Below, piece by piece: positions 8,047 to 17,810 of a stretch of DNA of 64,000 nt. The DNA is from Bradyrhizobium oropedii. GTDB lineage: Bacteria > Pseudomonadota > Alphaproteobacteria > Rhizobiales > Xanthobacteraceae. Position 1 is the first letter of the stretch; each line of letters opens with the position of its first letter. Made by a program: the position numbers and the translations under genes. Location: the NCBI RefSeq assembly GCF_020889685.1, contig NZ_JACMYO010000005.1, positions 37,631 through 101,630 of the forward strand. The letters run 5' to 3'. A model generated the notes under the pieces. It saw only the letters and a program-made list of their open reading frames with translations, did not search any database and was not told where the DNA came from.

Positions 8047-8838
8047 CTACTGTCGAAATTCGTTGGTCAACTCGCCGATTCCGTCGATCGCGACGGTGAC
8101 CGTATTGACGGGCTGTTTCATCACCCCGACGCCGATCGATGTCCCGCAGCAGATGAGGTCGCCCGGCAACAACGTCATGTCGTGTGAGATCTTGCTGACC
8201 AGCACCTGGGCACTGAAGATCATGTCGGCAATCGGGTAGTTCTGACGTTCCTCGCCATTGAGGATGGTGCGCACCACGAGACTTGCGGGATCGAGGCCCG
8301 AGGCGATGACGGGACCGAAGGGGCCATATCCGTCGCAGCCCTTGGCCCGCGCCCATTGCGGGAAGGTCGGATCGCGATTGAGGATGTCCGCGGCGGTGAC
8401 GTCGTTGGTGCAGGTATACCCGAAGATGAAGGCGTCGGCCTGTTCGGGCGCGACGGCCGCGCAGCTCTTGCCGATGACGATGCCGAGCTCGCCTTCGTAG
8501 GTCGTCTTGCCGTCGTAGCCCTGAGGGCGCCTGATGACGGCACCGGGCGCGGTCACGCTGGTCGGTGCTTTCAAGAGGTACAACGGTTCGGCCGGCTCAG
8601 GCGATTTCAGCTTGGCCGCAAGTGCGTGAAAATTGTTCCAGAGCGCGATGATCTTGCTCGGTTGGGTCGGGGCGAGCAGCTCGACACCGTCAAGCGCCAG
8701 CGTTCGTCCGGTCGGTCGTGCGTCGCCGAACATCTCTCCTGCGTGCACGGAGATGCCGGATGGGGTGAGTTGCCCGAAGCCGATTTCGGCACGGTGGCGG
8801 AAGCGGACCCAGCGTGTCACATTGCCCATCGCGATCAC
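8047..8838 (-). CDS. Fumarylacetoacetate hydrolase family protein
   Basis: Soluble metal-dependent enzyme of the FAH superfamily (hydrolases, decarboxylases or hydratases of 2-oxo acids), 263 residues. The metal-binding acids are in YEGELGIVIGK and CTNDVTAADI, with the usual PLYLLKAPTS and GDLICCGTSIGVG blocks. The start is either GTG at 8838, whose GTGA overlaps the stop of the upstream reductase gene, or ATG at 8829. It is the last gene of a leftward CBS-reductase-hydrolase unit. The exact substrate cannot be read from sequence. Confidence 0.85.
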   Translation of the reverse strand: MIAMGNVTRWVRFRHRAEIGFGQLTPSGISVHAGEMFGDARPTGRTLALDGVELLAPTQPSKIIALWNNFHALAAKLKSPEPAEPLYLLKAPTSVTAPGAVIRRPQGYDGKTTYEGELGIVIGKSCAAVAPEQADAFIFGYTCTNDVTAADILNRDPTFPQWARAKGCDGYGPFGPVIASGLDPASLVVRTILNGEERQNYPIADMIFSAQVLVSKISHDMTLLPGDLICCGTSIGVGVMKQPVNTVTVAIDGIGELTNEFRQ

Positions 8839-9854
8839 GCCACCGCAAGCGATTGTGCTTCGGCGGCACCGGCCGACCCGTCATAGAGGCCTGCCAGCCT
8901 GGTGCGCTGCGCGACCAGCGCCAGCACCGCGTCGAGCGCGGGCGTCGCAATTCCGGTCATCCGACCCATCTCCTGCACCACGGTGACCAGCGGATCGATC
9001 TCGACGGGACGTCCGCGTTCGAGATCCTGCAGCATCGAGGTCTTGTGCGCGCCGACCTTGCGTGCGCCCTCGATGCGGCGTTCGACGTCGACCCGAAACT
9101 TGACGCCAAAGCTTTCCGCGATCGCCTGAGCCTCCAGCATGATCGCTCTGGACAGCGCGCGCGTGCCGGGATTGCTGCAGATCACGTCGAGGGTCGCGTG
9201 GGTGAGGGCGCTGATCGGGTTGAAGCAGACATTGCCCCACAGCTTGAGCCAGATCTCGTCGCGGATGCGTTCGTGGACCGGCGCCTTCATGCCCGCCGCT
9301 GCGAACAGGGCGGAAAGGCGCTCGACATCAGGTGTGATCTCGCCGGAGGGCTCGCCGAGCGGAAAGCTGTTACCGTAGACGTGGCGGATGACGCCGGGCG
9401 CCTCGATTTCGGTGGCGGGATAGACCACGCAGCCGATGGCGCGCGCGGGATCGAGCTCGCTCCACTGCCGCCCGCCGGGATCGATGCTCTCGAGCGCCGA
9501 TCCTTCGTGCCGCCCGCCATGCTTGTAGAAATACCAGTAGGGAATGCCGTTGACGGCGGTGACGATGCGGGTCCGCTCACCCAGCAGCGGCCGCATCGGT
9601 TCGATGACGCCAGTGATCGAATGCGCCTTGAGGCAGATGATGACGAAATCCTGCTCGCCGAGTTCGGCGGGGTTATCGGTGCAGCGGGGATGCACCACGC
9701 GCTCCTCGTCGCCGATCAGGAGCTTCAAGCCGTTCTGTCGCATCGCGGCGAGATGCGCACCTCGTGCGACCAGGCTGACATCGGCGCCTGCGCGCATCAA
9801 TTCGACACCGAGATAGCCGCCGATAGCACCGGCGCCGTAGATGCAGATCTTCAT
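8835..9854 (-). CDS. 2-dehydropantoate 2-reductase family protein (ApbA/PanE-like)
   Basis: NADPH-dependent ketopantoate-reductase-fold protein of 339 residues. The Rossmann fold opens at once with ICIYGAGAIGGYLG, so the ATG at 9854 is right; it has GAGAGG six bases upstream. KAHSITGVI and the C-terminal helical domain with KLWGNVCFNPISALTHAT (catalytic Lys, conserved Asn) fit the family. In this catabolic setting, beside an FAH-family gene and an IclR regulator, it is more likely a reductase for a branched 2-oxo acid than the housekeeping pantothenate enzyme. That reading is inference. Confidence 0.82.
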   Translation of the reverse strand: MKICIYGAGAIGGYLGVELMRAGADVSLVARGAHLAAMRQNGLKLLIGDEERVVHPRCTDNPAELGEQDFVIICLKAHSITGVIEPMRPLLGERTRIVTAVNGIPYWYFYKHGGRHEGSALESIDPGGRQWSELDPARAIGCVVYPATEIEAPGVIRHVYGNSFPLGEPSGEITPDVERLSALFAAAGMKAPVHERIRDEIWLKLWGNVCFNPISALTHATLDVICSNPGTRALSRAIMLEAQAIAESFGVKFRVDVERRIEGARKVGAHKTSMLQDLERGRPVEIDPLVTVVQEMGRMTGIATPALDAVLALVAQRTRLAGLYDGSAGAAEAQSLAVA

Positions 9855-9939
9855 GAAATCCTCTCGGGCAGAGTAGGGACTCAGCATGAGCCGCAGCGGC
9901 TCGAACCGGGTTGCGTGGCAATGGCCTTGGGAAAATCTG

Positions 9940-10353
9940 TCAGGCCGCGCAGGCGGCGTCCTCCAAGGCAAGGCCGATGTCCCGCATGCTCACGACGCCG
10001 ACGAGCCGGCCGTTGTCGATGACGGGCATGTGCCGGATGTCGTGACGAACCATCAGACGCTCGACATCGGTGAGCGCGTCCTGCGAATTGCAAGACACCA
10101 GCGGCCGCGGCGAAATGAATTGCGCGACCTTCGCGGCAAGACCACCGGTGCCGCGCTCGGCGATCACAGCGACGACATCGCGCTCGCTGAACATTCCGAC
10201 CACGGTGGCGTCGACGCTGCGCGAGACGTTCCTGACCACGAGTGCGCCGACATTGCTCGCGTACATCAGGTTCGCTGCAATGCTCACGGTTTCGCTCGAG
10301 CCGATCGTCACCACGTGCGCACTGTTGGTGCGAAGGATGTCCCCGACATACAT
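9940..10353 (-). CDS. Tandem CBS-domain protein
   Basis: A 137-residue cytoplasmic protein made of two CBS domains (about residues 8-65 and 75-132), with characteristic GMFSERDVV and GVVSMRDIG ends. CBS pairs bind adenine nucleotides and usually act as energy sensors. It is the first gene of the leftward unit and is divergent from the IclR gene, sharing a 230-base promoter region. No partner enzyme domain is fused to it, so its target is unknown. Confidence 0.85.
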   Translation of the reverse strand: MYVGDILRTNSAHVVTIGSSETVSIAANLMYASNVGALVVRNVSRSVDATVVGMFSERDVVAVIAERGTGGLAAKVAQFISPRPLVSCNSQDALTDVERLMVRHDIRHMPVIDNGRLVGVVSMRDIGLALEDAACAA

Positions 10354-10499
10354 GGCATGTCCTCCCGGTTGGGTTGTTAAGAATCAATTGTGGTATACAT
10401 TATCCCAGAAGTCAAACAAAAGAATCGAAACATTTCGCAAGAGAAGTGGCAAAAATGCTGACCTATTCGCCAGTAGTGTCGCCTTGACTCCTGGTGCTA

Positions 10500-10518
10500 T
10501 TGGCATGCCATATGCCAA
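10500..10518. promoter_or_regulatory. Inverted repeat, candidate IclR operator
   Basis: Perfect 7-base arms TTGGCAT and ATGCCAA separated by five bases, in the region between the divergent CBS and iclR genes and 64 bases before the iclR start. IclR proteins bind such short palindromes and are commonly autoregulated. The assignment rests on position only. Confidence 0.4.
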
Positions 10519-10582
10519 AACTGGCGCCCGCCCACGGCGAGCGATTTCGTTCCGAACCACAACTGGTTAGGGTCAGGTCGTG

Positions 10583-11425
10583 ATGAAAAGAGAGCCGATC
10601 CGCCGCAAGCCGTCCGATCCCGATTCTCGCGCGCAGCCGGATCAGGACTCGCGAGACGGCGGCGTTCAATCTGTCGATCGCGCGCTGCAAATCCTGGAAG
10701 CGCTTGCCGAGGATGACGAAGGCTATCGGCTGACAGATCTTGCGATCCGCATCGGCCTGCCGCCGTCGACGGCTCATCGGCTACTGACGACGCTGGAGAA
10801 CCGCCGGTTCGTGCAGTTCGACCGCGAGGAGTCCAAATGGCACATCGGCGCGCAAAGCTTCGTGGTCGGTTCGACCTTCATGCGCCGGCGCAATTTTTCC
10901 GCGCGGGCATTGCCGTATCTGCGCAAGCTGCGCGACCAGACCAGGGAAACGGCCAATCTGGCGGTGGTCGATGACGATTCCATCATCGTCGTATCCCGCA
11001 TCGAAAGCCGGGAGATCATGCGTTCGCTGACCAAGGTCGGCGGACGCGTCGCGTTGATCGCCTCGGGCGTGGGGAAGGCGGTGCTGGCCGCGTATTCCGA
11101 TGACGACATCAATGCGATTATCCGCCGTCGTGGCATGCCGCGCCTGACGGAGAAGTCGATCATTCGGCCGGGCGAGTTGTTCAGGGAATTGGAGACCGTG
11201 CGACGCCAGGGCTATGCGGTGGACGATGAAGAGGCGCGGCTCGGCCTGCGCTGCGTGGCCGCAGTCGTCTTCAACGATTGCAGCGAGCCGTTCGCCGCGG
11301 TGTCGGTATCGGGGATGGCGGATCGTCTGACGGATGGTCGCTTGCCGGAGATCGGCGCCATCGTGCACCAGATCGCAGCTGAGCTCTCGGCAGAGCTTCG
11401 CGGCAGCAGCCGCACGCAACCGTAG
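10583..11425 (+). CDS. IclR-family transcriptional regulator
   Basis: About 280 residues. An N-terminal winged helix-turn-helix (about residues 28-85, SVDRALQILEALAEDDEGYRL onward, recognition helix PPSTAHRLLTTLE) is followed by the C-terminal IclR ligand-binding domain (about 100-270) with SGVGKAVLAA and the late LGLRCVAAVVFND block. ATG 10583 is preferred over GTG 10580 because of the spacing to GTCAGG. It lies directly upstream of gcl-hyi-glxR in the same direction and divergent from the CBS unit, so it probably controls glyoxylate use, like AllR in enterobacteria, and perhaps the divergent unit too. Confidence 0.9.
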   Translation: MKREPIRRKPSDPDSRAQPDQDSRDGGVQSVDRALQILEALAEDDEGYRLTDLAIRIGLPPSTAHRLLTTLENRRFVQFDREESKWHIGAQSFVVGSTFMRRRNFSARALPYLRKLRDQTRETANLAVVDDDSIIVVSRIESREIMRSLTKVGGRVALIASGVGKAVLAAYSDDDINAIIRRRGMPRLTEKSIIRPGELFRELETVRRQGYAVDDEEARLGLRCVAAVVFNDCSEPFAAVSVSGMADRLTDGRLPEIGAIVHQIAAELSAELRGSSRTQP

Positions 11426-11567
11426 CAGGCGCAACGCCTTCTGCCGTTCTCGTCGTTGCCGGTTTCCACGCTTTCGTGGGCACTAATCACTTGGAGACAT
11501 GCAAGAAATCGCCAGCGCTGCCACAGCGCGGAAAATCTGATCGATTGCGTTGAGATCGATGATCGCG

Positions 11568-11616
11568 GGCCTGATGATCCCAGTCAGGCCAACTCATAGC
11601 GAAGCGGGATCATCAG
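11568..11616 (+). promoter_or_regulatory. Two mutually exclusive hairpins in the gcl leader
   Basis: Stem A pairs GGCCTGA (11568-11574) with TCAGGCC (11584-11590). Stem B pairs CTGATGATCCC (11571-11581) with GGGATCATCAG (11606-11616), which ends immediately before the gcl ATG and contains its only Shine-Dalgarno-like bases (GGGA). Both stems are perfect and use the same left strand, so only one can form. Stem B would hide the ribosome-binding site and stem A would free it. The arrangement is that of a translational switch; the ligand or trigger is unknown. Confidence 0.45.
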
Positions 11617-13404
11617 ATGAAGATGCGAGCGATAGATGCGGCAGTGCGCATACTGGAACGCGAGGGGATCACTTGCGCTTTTGGCGTTCCCGGCGCCGCG
11701 ATCAATCCGCTTTACTCCGCACTGAAACGCAACGGCTCGATCCGGCATGTTCTGGCGCGGCACGTCGAAGGTGCCTCGCACATGGCGGAAGGCTATACCA
11801 GGGCGAAAGCCGGCAATATCGGCGTTTGCATCGGCACATCGGGCCCCGCCGGAACCGATATGATCACCGGCCTCTACTCGGCGATCGCGGATTCGATTCC
11901 GATCCTCTGCATCACCGGTCAGGCGCCGCGGGCGCGGCTCTACAAGGAAGATTTTCAGGCGGTCGACATCGAGGCGATCGCCAAGCCGGTGACGAAATGG
12001 GCGGTCACCGTGCGCGAGCCGGCGCTGGTGCCGCGCGTGTTCAGCCAGGCTTTCCACGTCATGCGGTCGGGGCGGCCGGGACCGGTGCTGATCGATCTTC
12101 CGCTCGACGTGCAACTGGCCGAGATCGAGTTCGACGACGAGACCTATTCGCCGCTGCCGGTCTACAAGCCGACGGCGACCCGCAAGCAGGTCGAGAAGGC
12201 GCTTGAGATGCTCAATGCCGCCGAGCGGCCGCTGATCGTGGCCGGCGGCGGCGTGATCAACGCCGATGCATCCGAGCTCCTGGTCGCCTTCGCCGAAGCG
12301 GTCAATGTTCCGGTCGTCCCGACGCTGATGGCATGGGGCGCCATTCCCGATGATCACGCGCTGATGGCCGGCATGGTCGGCTTGCAGACCAGCCATCGCT
12401 ACGCCAACGCCACGATGCTCGAATCCGATTTCGTGCTCGGCATCGGCAACCGCTGGGCCAACCGACACACCGGTTCGATCGAGACCTACACGAAGGGTCG
12501 CAAATTCGTCCATGTCGACATCGAGCCGACGCAGATCGGGCGGGTTTTCAATCCGGACCTCGGTATCGTGTCGGATGCGAAGGCCGCGCTGGAACTGTTC
12601 GTGAGCGTGGCAAAGGAGTGGCGGAAATCGGGGAAGCTGCGTGATCGGCAGGCGTGGCCTGCCGCCTGTCGCGACCGCAAGCGTTCGATGCTGCGCAAGA
12701 GCCACTTCGACAACATCCCGATCAAGCCGCAGCGCGTCTACGAGGAAATGAACAAGGCGTTCGGCCGCGACACCTGCTACGTGACCGTGATCGGCTTGTC
12801 GCAGATCGCGGGCGCCCAGTTCCTCAACGTCTATCAGCCGCGCAACTGGATCAACGCCGGGCAGGCCGGTCCGCTCGGCTGGACCCTGCCGGCTGCGCTC
12901 GGTGTGCGCGCCGCCGATCCCGACCGCGAGATCGTCGCGCTGTCGGGTGACTACGACTTCCAGTTCCTGATCGAGGAGCTCGCGGTCGGGGCGCAGTTCA
13001 ATCTGCCCTACATCCACGTCGTCGTGAACAACTCATATCTCGGGCTGATCCGGCAGGCGCAGCGCGGCTTCGATATGGATTATCACGTCCAGCTCTCGTT
13101 CGAGAACATCAACGCACCCGAGATCGGCGCCTACGGCGTCGACCACGTGACCGTCGCAGAGGGGCTCGGATGCAAGGCGATCCGTGTGACGGACCCGAAC
13201 GACGCACAAGCCGCGTTCGCGACCGCGCGCGAGCTGATGGCCAAGCATCGGGTGCCCGTGGTGGTGGAGTTCATTCTCGAACGGGTCACCAACATCGCGA
13301 TGGGAACGGAGATCGACAACATCGTCGAATTCGAGGAGGTGCTCGATCTTCCGCTTGATGATGTCCCGAGTGCGCAACGATCCGGCACGCTGCTGCCGGC
13401 CTGA
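11617..13404 (+). CDS. gcl: Glyoxylate carboligase
   Basis: ThDP-dependent enzyme joining two glyoxylates into tartronate semialdehyde with release of CO2. It has 595 residues, the normal length. The N-terminal ThDP Pyr domain contains [13 protein letters not shown], with Val50 where almost all other ThDP enzymes carry a catalytic Glu; this is the fingerprint of Gcl. The middle FAD-binding domain and the C-terminal PP domain ([16 protein letters not shown] and [10 protein letters not shown]) are complete. It starts a three-gene operon with hyi and glxR downstream, completing glyoxylate to glycerate. Regulation is probably by the adjacent IclR protein and by the leader hairpins. Confidence 0.97.
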   Translation: MKMRAIDAAVRILEREGITCAFGVPGAAINPLYSALKRNGSIRHVLARHVEGASHMAEGYTRAKAGNIGVCIGTSGPAGTDMITGLYSAIADSIPILCITGQAPRARLYKEDFQAVDIEAIAKPVTKWAVTVREPALVPRVFSQAFHVMRSGRPGPVLIDLPLDVQLAEIEFDDETYSPLPVYKPTATRKQVEKALEMLNAAERPLIVAGGGVINADASELLVAFAEAVNVPVVPTLMAWGAIPDDHALMAGMVGLQTSHRYANATMLESDFVLGIGNRWANRHTGSIETYTKGRKFVHVDIEPTQIGRVFNPDLGIVSDAKAALELFVSVAKEWRKSGKLRDRQAWPAACRDRKRSMLRKSHFDNIPIKPQRVYEEMNKAFGRDTCYVTVIGLSQIAGAQFLNVYQPRNWINAGQAGPLGWTLPAALGVRAADPDREIVALSGDYDFQFLIEELAVGAQFNLPYIHVVVNNSYLGLIRQAQRGFDMDYHVQLSFENINAPEIGAYGVDHVTVAEGLGCKAIRVTDPNDAQAAFATARELMAKHRVPVVVEFILERVTNIAMGTEIDNIVEFEEVLDLPLDDVPSAQRSGTLLPA

Positions 13405-13442
13405 CGACATCACCCAGCGCTGCCCGAAGCGGAGATACGACC

Positions 13443-14228
<786 letters not shown>

Positions 14229-14252
14229 TCAAGCTGACAGGAGCATCATCAC

Positions 14253-15140
14253 ATGAAAGACATCGGATTCATCGGGCTCGGCACCATGGGACGTCCGATG
14301 GCCGGCCATCTCCTGGCTGCCGGCTATCGCCTGTTCCTGCACGACGTTGCACCTCTGCCGCCCGAATTGATCGCGAGCGGCGGCATTGCTTGCGAGTCCG
14401 GCAAGCAGGTTGCGCAGGAGGCGGACGCCGTGATCATCATGGTGCCGGATACGCCGCATGTGGAAGCCGTGCTGTTCGGTAAGAACGGCGTCGCGGAGGG
14501 GGTCTCCAAAGGCATGATCGTGGCGGATATGAGCTCGATCTCGCCGCTGGCGACGAAGGAGTTTGCACGGAAGATCGATGCGCTCGGGGCCGACTATCTC
14601 GATGCGCCGGTTTCCGGCGGCGAGGTTGGCGCAAAGGCGGCTAGCCTGACCATCATGGTCGGCGGGCGGGAGCGGGCGTTCAACGCGATGAAGCCGCTGT
14701 TTGAAACGATGGGCAAGAATGTCACGCATGTCGGCGGCAACGGCGACGGCCAGACCACCAAGGTTGCGAACCAGATCATCGTGGCGCTGACCATCGAGGC
14801 GGTGAGCGAGGCCTTGCTGTTCGCCTCGAAGGCGGGCGCCAATCCGGCGCTGGTGCGGCAGGCGTTGATGGGCGGCTTTGCGTCGTCCCGGATCCTCGAG
14901 GTGCACGGCGATCGCATGCTGAAGCGCAATTTCGATCCGGGCTTTCGCATCGAGCTGCATCAGAAGGACCTCAACCTGGCGCTTGAGGGCGCGCGGGCAC
15001 TCGGGCTGTCGCTGCCTGGCACCGCCGCAGCCCAGCAGCTGTTCAATTCCTGTACCGCCCTCGGCGGCAAAGCCTGGGACCATTCGGCAATTCTGAGAGC
15101 GCTGGAAGTCATGGCGGGCCACGAGGTCGCTTCTGCCTGA
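14253..15140 (+). CDS. glxR: 2-hydroxy-3-oxopropionate (tartronate semialdehyde) reductase
   Basis: NAD(P)H-dependent beta-hydroxyacid dehydrogenase of 295 residues producing D-glycerate. The N-terminal Rossmann motif is IGFIGLGTMGRPMAGHL, the substrate-binding block is DAPVSGGEVGAKAA, and the catalytic Lys lies in GDGQTTKVANQIIVA. The C-terminal helical domain ends with the usual DHSAILRALE. It is the last gene of the gcl operon. The name could also be garR; the operon context makes the tartronate semialdehyde role secure. Confidence 0.95.
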   Translation: MKDIGFIGLGTMGRPMAGHLLAAGYRLFLHDVAPLPPELIASGGIACESGKQVAQEADAVIIMVPDTPHVEAVLFGKNGVAEGVSKGMIVADMSSISPLATKEFARKIDALGADYLDAPVSGGEVGAKAASLTIMVGGRERAFNAMKPLFETMGKNVTHVGGNGDGQTTKVANQIIVALTIEAVSEALLFASKAGANPALVRQALMGGFASSRILEVHGDRMLKRNFDPGFRIELHQKDLNLALEGARALGLSLPGTAAAQQLFNSCTALGGKAWDHSAILRALEVMAGHEVASA

Positions 15141-15238
15141 GATTCATGCAACATTCGTGGTGCCGGACTTCGGCCGGCCTTGGTGACGATATCGAGGCCC
15201 GGCGCCCAAATCCCCAAGAGGGATCGCTGGCTCCTTGA

Positions 15239-15270
15239 CACGGTAAGTAAAAATATTATTACATACCGTG
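15239..15270. promoter_or_regulatory. Operator-like inverted repeat overlapping a TTGACA box
   Basis: Twelve-base arms CACGGTAAGTAA and TTACATACCGTG match at 11 of 12 positions around an 8-base A/T spacer. They overlap a TTGACA promoter box at 15236-15241 and end 15 bases before the ggt-like start. Related AT-rich palindromes occur before the ABC operon (19251-19273) and before the FdrA operon (25088-25101). The nearby TetR protein is the obvious candidate binder. Confidence 0.5.
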
Positions 15271-15285
15271 CTTGGAGAAGGGCTG

Positions 15286-16878
15286 ATGTTGCAGACAAAA
15301 CGAAGCTATGGCGGCATGGTGACTGCGCCGCACCACCTTGCGGCGCAGGCTGGACTCGCGGTGTTGTCGGAAGGTGGCAATGCCATTGAGGCCATGATCG
15401 CCGCGGCCGCGACGATCGCCGTGGTCTATCCCCACATGAACGGCCTCGGTGGCGACAGCTTCTGGCTCGTCGGCCGCGCCGGTTCGATGCCGGTCGGGAT
15501 TCAGGCTTGCGGACGTTCTGCGATGGCGGCCGATCGCACCTGGTATCGCGAGCGGGGTTGCAGCAGCATTCCGGGCCGCGGCCCGCTGGCGGCGCTCACC
15601 GTCGCCGGCACCGTCGACGGTTGGCAGAAGGCCTATGAACTCAGCCGCGATCGTCATGGCGGTCGGTTGCCGCTGGCGCGGCTGCTGGAGCCTGCAATCG
15701 GGCATGCCGAGGAAGGCGTCGCGGTCACCGGCACGTTGCATGAAAATATCGGCAAGAAGCGGCATGAACTCGAGAACGTGCCCGGCTATGCCGAGGTCTA
15801 TCTGCCGCAAGGCAGCCCGCTCGCGGTCGGTGCGCGGTTGCGGCAGCCGCGTGTCGCCGAGACGTTGCGGCGACTGGCCAAGGCCGGCTTGGCTGACTTC
15901 TATCGCGGCGAACTGGCGCGCTCGATGGCGGCCGACCTCGAGCGGGTGGGGAGCCCGCTGCGGCTGGCTGATCTGGAGCGGCATCAGGCATCGCTGGTGA
16001 CGCCGCTCTCGGTCGAGGTGTCCGGACACAAGATCTTCAACATGCCGCCGCCGACGCAGGGGCTGGCCTCGCTCTTGATCCTGGCGCTCTATGCCAGGCG
16101 CATGGCTGAGGAGGCCGATGGTGTCGATCATCTGCACAGGCTCGTCGAGTGCACCAAGGCTGCGTTCCGCATTCGCAACGGCTACGTGACCGATCCGGAC
16201 TACATGGAGCGTCCGGCCACCGAGTTCCTGTCGGAGGAGTCGCTGAACGCGCTTCACGAGAAAGTATCAAACAGCCGCGCCGCGCCGTGGCCTGATCCGT
16301 CCAAGCAGGGCGACACGGTGTGGCTCGCGGCGACCGATCGCAGCGGGCTCAGCGTCAGCTTCATTCAGAGCGTCTACTGGGAGTTTGGTTCGGGCGTCAT
16401 CCTCCCCGAGAGCGGAGTCACCTGGCAAAACCGCGGAACCAGCTTCAGCCTCGGCGAGACCGATGCCAACAGGTTGGATCCGGGGCGCCTGCCGTTTCAT
16501 ACGATCCAGCCGGCGATGGCCGAGCTCGCCGACGGACGGCTGATATCGTACGGCACGATGGGTGGCGAAGGGCAGCCGCAGACCCAGGCCGCCATCTTCA
16601 GCCGTTACGCAATGCACGGCCAGGAGCTGCAGTCCGCGATCACGGCGCCCCGCTGGCTGCTCGGTCGCACCTGGGGCGAGGAAAATAACAACCTGAAGAT
16701 CGAATCCCGTTTCGATCCCGCGATCATCGATCGGCTACGCGCACTCGGCCACGACATTCAGGTGGCCGGCCCGTTTGAGGAGTTCATGGGACACGCCGGC
16801 GCGATCGTTTGGCATCCGGACGGCCTGATGGAAGGGGCCAGCGATCCTCGCAGCGACGGCGTCGTTGCGACCCGCTGA
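15286..16878 (+). CDS. Gamma-glutamyltransferase-family N-terminal nucleophile hydrolase
   Basis: A 530-residue protein of the gamma-glutamyltranspeptidase family, normally self-cleaved into two chains at a catalytic threonine. That residue is Thr344 in KQGDTVWLAATDRSG. YPHMNGLGGDSFWLV and MPPPTQGLASLLIL are family blocks, and the C-terminal TMGGEGQPQTQA corresponds to the oxyanion region. No signal peptide is visible, so it should be cytoplasmic, unlike classical Ggt. ATG 15286 is chosen because GGAGAAGG precedes it. Its setting among deaminase, ureide and carbamate genes suggests an amide or gamma-glutamyl/N-acyl hydrolase in a catabolic route rather than glutathione turnover. Confidence 0.88.
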   Translation: MLQTKRSYGGMVTAPHHLAAQAGLAVLSEGGNAIEAMIAAAATIAVVYPHMNGLGGDSFWLVGRAGSMPVGIQACGRSAMAADRTWYRERGCSSIPGRGPLAALTVAGTVDGWQKAYELSRDRHGGRLPLARLLEPAIGHAEEGVAVTGTLHENIGKKRHELENVPGYAEVYLPQGSPLAVGARLRQPRVAETLRRLAKAGLADFYRGELARSMAADLERVGSPLRLADLERHQASLVTPLSVEVSGHKIFNMPPPTQGLASLLILALYARRMAEEADGVDHLHRLVECTKAAFRIRNGYVTDPDYMERPATEFLSEESLNALHEKVSNSRAAPWPDPSKQGDTVWLAATDRSGLSVSFIQSVYWEFGSGVILPESGVTWQNRGTSFSLGETDANRLDPGRLPFHTIQPAMAELADGRLISYGTMGGEGQPQTQAAIFSRYAMHGQELQSAITAPRWLLGRTWGEENNNLKIESRFDPAIIDRLRALGHDIQVAGPFEEFMGHAGAIVWHPDGLMEGASDPRSDGVVATR

Positions 16879-16898
16879 GGGGCATTGCCAGCGCATGA

Positions 16899-16923
16899 GC
16901 CGCACGAAACCGTTTCGTGCGGC
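16899..16923. terminator. Strong hairpin between convergent ggt-like and tetR genes
   Basis: Perfect 12-base arms GCCGCACGAAAC and GTTTCGTGCGGC with a one-base centre. It lies in the 52-base gap between two convergent genes and could end transcripts in both directions. No T-run follows on either strand, so intrinsic termination is uncertain. Confidence 0.45.
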
Positions 16924-16930
16924 GCGCCCC

Positions 16931-17668
16931 CTAGCGGGATGGCTTGCCGAGGCGCGCGGTCGTCTTCGATCCCGCAGGCTTGTGCTTGCTTTCCCCGACG
17001 GTCGCCGTCAGCCAGGTCAGGATCATGTCCTGCGCATGCTCGCGGCGTAGCGAAAGCCAGTCCGAAGCGCCGAGGTCCTTGTCGAACATCGCCGACAGCG
17101 TGTAGCGATTGGAGACGTGAAAATAGCTCATCGCAGTGATTGAGACATAGAGCTGGATCGGGTCAACGTCCCCGCGAAACAGGCCCGCTGCCACGCCGCG
17201 CCGCAGAATGCTTTCGATGCTTGCAACCAGCGGCAAGGTGAGATCGGCGATCTTGCGCGACTTGCGCATGTTGCGCCCGCGTTGAAGGTTCTCGGTGTTG
17301 ATCAGTGCGATGTAGTTCTGGTGCTGGCCGAAAAACGTGAAGGTGAAATCGATCAGCTCGCTCATCGCGGCGATCGGCTCGAGATCGTCCAGCTTCAGCT
17401 GCTGTTCGGCCGCGCGAATTTCGGTGTAGACGTCCTCGAGGACCGCGATGTAGAGCCCGTTCTTGTCGCCGAAATAGGCGTATAGCAGGCGCATGTTGGC
17501 CTTGGCGCGCTGCGCGATGGCCTCCACGCGCGCGCCGCCGAGGCCGTTGTGGCAGAACTCGAAGGTCGCCGCGCGCAGGATCGCCTCCTTGGTGAGCGCG
17601 GAGTCGCGAGGCCGCCTTCCGCGTGCGGCGCTGCGGGTGGAGCTGGTCTGTGCTGTCGTCTCTGTCAC
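16931..17668 (-). CDS. TetR-family transcriptional regulator
   Basis: About 245 residues. The N-terminal HTH (about 25-75) reads LTKEAILRAATFEFCHNGLG then ARVEAIAQRAKANMRLLYAYF, the TetR pattern. The C-terminal helical domain contains INTENLQRGRNMRKSRKI, typical of one large TetR subgroup in catabolic clusters. GTG 17668 is preferred because AAGG lies eight bases upstream; TTG 17704 in the same frame would add 12 residues. It is flanked by the ggt-like gene and, in the same direction, by the amidohydrolase. It probably controls the surrounding units through the AT-rich palindromes at 15239, 19251 and 25088. Confidence 0.88.
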   Translation of the reverse strand: MTETTAQTSSTRSAARGRRPRDSALTKEAILRAATFEFCHNGLGGARVEAIAQRAKANMRLLYAYFGDKNGLYIAVLEDVYTEIRAAEQQLKLDDLEPIAAMSELIDFTFTFFGQHQNYIALINTENLQRGRNMRKSRKIADLTLPLVASIESILRRGVAAGLFRGDVDPIQLYVSITAMSYFHVSNRYTLSAMFDKDLGASDWLSLRREHAQDMILTWLTATVGESKHKPAGSKTTARLGKPSR

Positions 17669-17810
17669 GGCGTCAACCTTGCGTGGACTCGGGCATTCAC
17701 GCAAGGCATATCCGCATCAGGCCACATGGCGCAGCGGACCGGTTCCCGGCGCAAGCAGCTGGGATTGAGATCGGCATTGCGACTGTTCGTCAAGGGCGAT
17801 TCCTCCATGT

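Noticed and set aside
15239..15270. Intrinsic terminator for the gcl operon
   Set aside because: The inverted repeat is AT-centred, lacks a T-run and overlaps a TTGACA box. An operator is the better reading.
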